Origin: Clostridiales bacterium
GTDB lineage: Bacteria > Bacillota_A > Clostridia > Oscillospirales > Oscillospiraceae
Assembly: GCA_019417795.1 (NCBI GenBank)
Contig: DXUR01000135.1
Location: 1 to 6,926 of the forward strand
Reading direction: 5' to 3'
Length of the DNA: 6,926 nt
The position numbers and the translations under genes are program-made. Under the pieces are notes generated by a model. The model was not told the origin of the DNA. It worked only from the letters and a program-made list of their open reading frames with translations, and searched no databases. This document shows, in pieces, positions 6,439 through 6,926 of this stretch (the first letter of the stretch is position 1; each line of letters begins with the position of its first letter).

Positions 6439-6472
6439 AAAAGAGGGACCGTTTCAGAGCGGTCCCTCTTTT
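6439..6472. terminator. Strong terminator after the PLP enzyme, probably bidirectional
   Basis: A perfect 13-base-pair stem (6439-6451 with 6460-6472), G+C-rich at the loop side, closes an eight-base loop. It has AAAA on the left and TTTT on the right. A further T run lies just left of it (6433-6437 on the plus strand), though it would read as A on the minus strand. It begins 29 bases after the PLP enzyme stop. The symmetric flanks let it also stop transcription from the minus-strand gene at the right edge. Confidence 0.88.
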
Positions 6473-6680
6473 ACACGTCGTCAGATCGGATATTTGGCGA
6501 CAGCATGAAATTCATGGTGCCGATACAGGAGAATCAGCAGTGGTATATGCCGCAAAATATGCTGTAATTTCCAATAATAAGTGACATGGTAAACTGCTTT
6601 ACACAGACTGGAATCAAAAAAGACACAGTGTAATGACCTTTTGGGCGCGCATGTATGGAAAAACCGACTGCGGCGTTTAT

Positions 6681-6926
6681 TTACGGCAATGTCCCGGTGG
6701 GAACTGTCCAGACACCGTCCGGCGCGGGGGTCTCGACCCATAGGGTCTTGCCCCCCAGTTTGATCTGAACGGAGCCGCGCTCCATCAGCCGTTTTCTGGC
6801 AACGCCGTTTGACGGGAGGCCGTTCCGTCGCTGATACTGCGTGGTGGAAACCAGACTGCACAGCTCCGGCAGCGGAACCGGCTGCCAGAGAAAACTCGAG
6901 AACTGCGTCCGATACGTGTAAAGCAT
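6681..6926 (-). CDS. Unrecognised protein, C-terminal part at window edge
   Basis: The minus-strand frame is open from the window edge to a TAA at 6683-6681, giving at least 81 residues. The ATG at the extreme right edge may be an internal methionine, so the true start is unknown. I do not recognise a family. The visible sequence has a likely short helix around LPELCSLVSTTQYQRRN. A basic stretch with the look of a small winged helix or excisionase-like DNA-binding unit follows (LPSNGVARKRLMERG, then VQIKLGGKTLWVET). It ends in a Pro/Gly-rich tail, DGVWTVPTGTLP. The DNA-binding idea is a loose pattern impression, not a motif match. The gene converges on the PLP enzyme. The roughly 200 bases between its stop and the terminator at 6472 hold nothing I can support. 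Confidence 0.5.
   Translation of the reverse strand: MLYTYRTQFSSFLWQPVPLPELCSLVSTTQYQRRNGLPSNGVARKRLMERGSVQIKLGGKTLWVETPAPDGVWTVPTGTLP

Noticed and set aside
5106..6440. Minus-strand open frame of 444 residues opposite the PLP enzyme
   Set aside because: It starts within the terminator stem and is a complement artefact of codon bias; the plus-strand frame has all PLP-binding residues.
6481..6861. Minus-strand 126-residue frame overlapping the right-edge gene in another frame
   Set aside because: It is Arg, His and Cys-rich without structure, starts inside the better-looking 6681-6926 frame, and has no clear ribosome binding site.

Overview
The window looks like chromosomal DNA from an anaerobic, gut-type member of the Firmicutes/Clostridia, probably Oscillospirales. 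The support is fairly G+C-rich coding sequence with A+T-rich intergenic gaps, strong GGAGG-type ribosome binding sites, and a TRAP transporter, a BrnQ carrier and a LysR regulator together. This placement is inference from style and gene content; no rRNA or marker gene is present.

Layout, left to right. (1) Bases 1-1763 on the plus strand hold the end of a TRAP transporter operon: the C-terminal part of the small permease (DctQ type), overlapping by one base the complete large permease (DctM type), closed by a hairpin terminator at 1785-1818. The solute-binding subunit is not in view. (2) Bases 1819-2219 are A+T-rich and contain no convincing gene, but 2061-2144 carries a dense cluster of TGTC/GACA-type direct and inverted repeats. 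(3) Bases 2220-2462 encode an unrecognised 80-residue small protein with a good ribosome binding site, a hydrophobic N-terminus and a charged helical body. A hairpin at 2486-2530 separates it from the convergent gene on its right. (4) A LysR-type regulator lies on the minus strand (2631-3554). It is divergent, across a 299-base A+T-rich regulatory region, from (5) a plus-strand pair: a BrnQ-family amino acid carrier (3854-5143) and a PLP-dependent enzyme of the Cys/Met (trans-sulfuration, gamma-lyase) family (5211-6410). The pair ends at a strong terminator at 6439-6472. (6) On the minus strand at the right edge is the end of an unrecognised gene (6681-6926).

The best-supported functional unit is lysR / brnQ / PLP enzyme. 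One reading is that BrnQ imports a branched-chain or sulfur-containing amino acid, the PLP enzyme metabolises a sulfur amino acid or related substrate, and the divergent LysR protein controls both and itself. Matching half-sites (ATTATAG/CTATAAT) occur repeatedly in the shared promoter region, one of them coinciding with the LysR gene's own -10 box. The PLP enzyme keeps the catalytic lysine and phosphate-binding residues but differs from usual family members at substrate-side motifs, so its exact reaction is left open. No CRISPR array, rRNA, tRNA or intact mobile element was seen.
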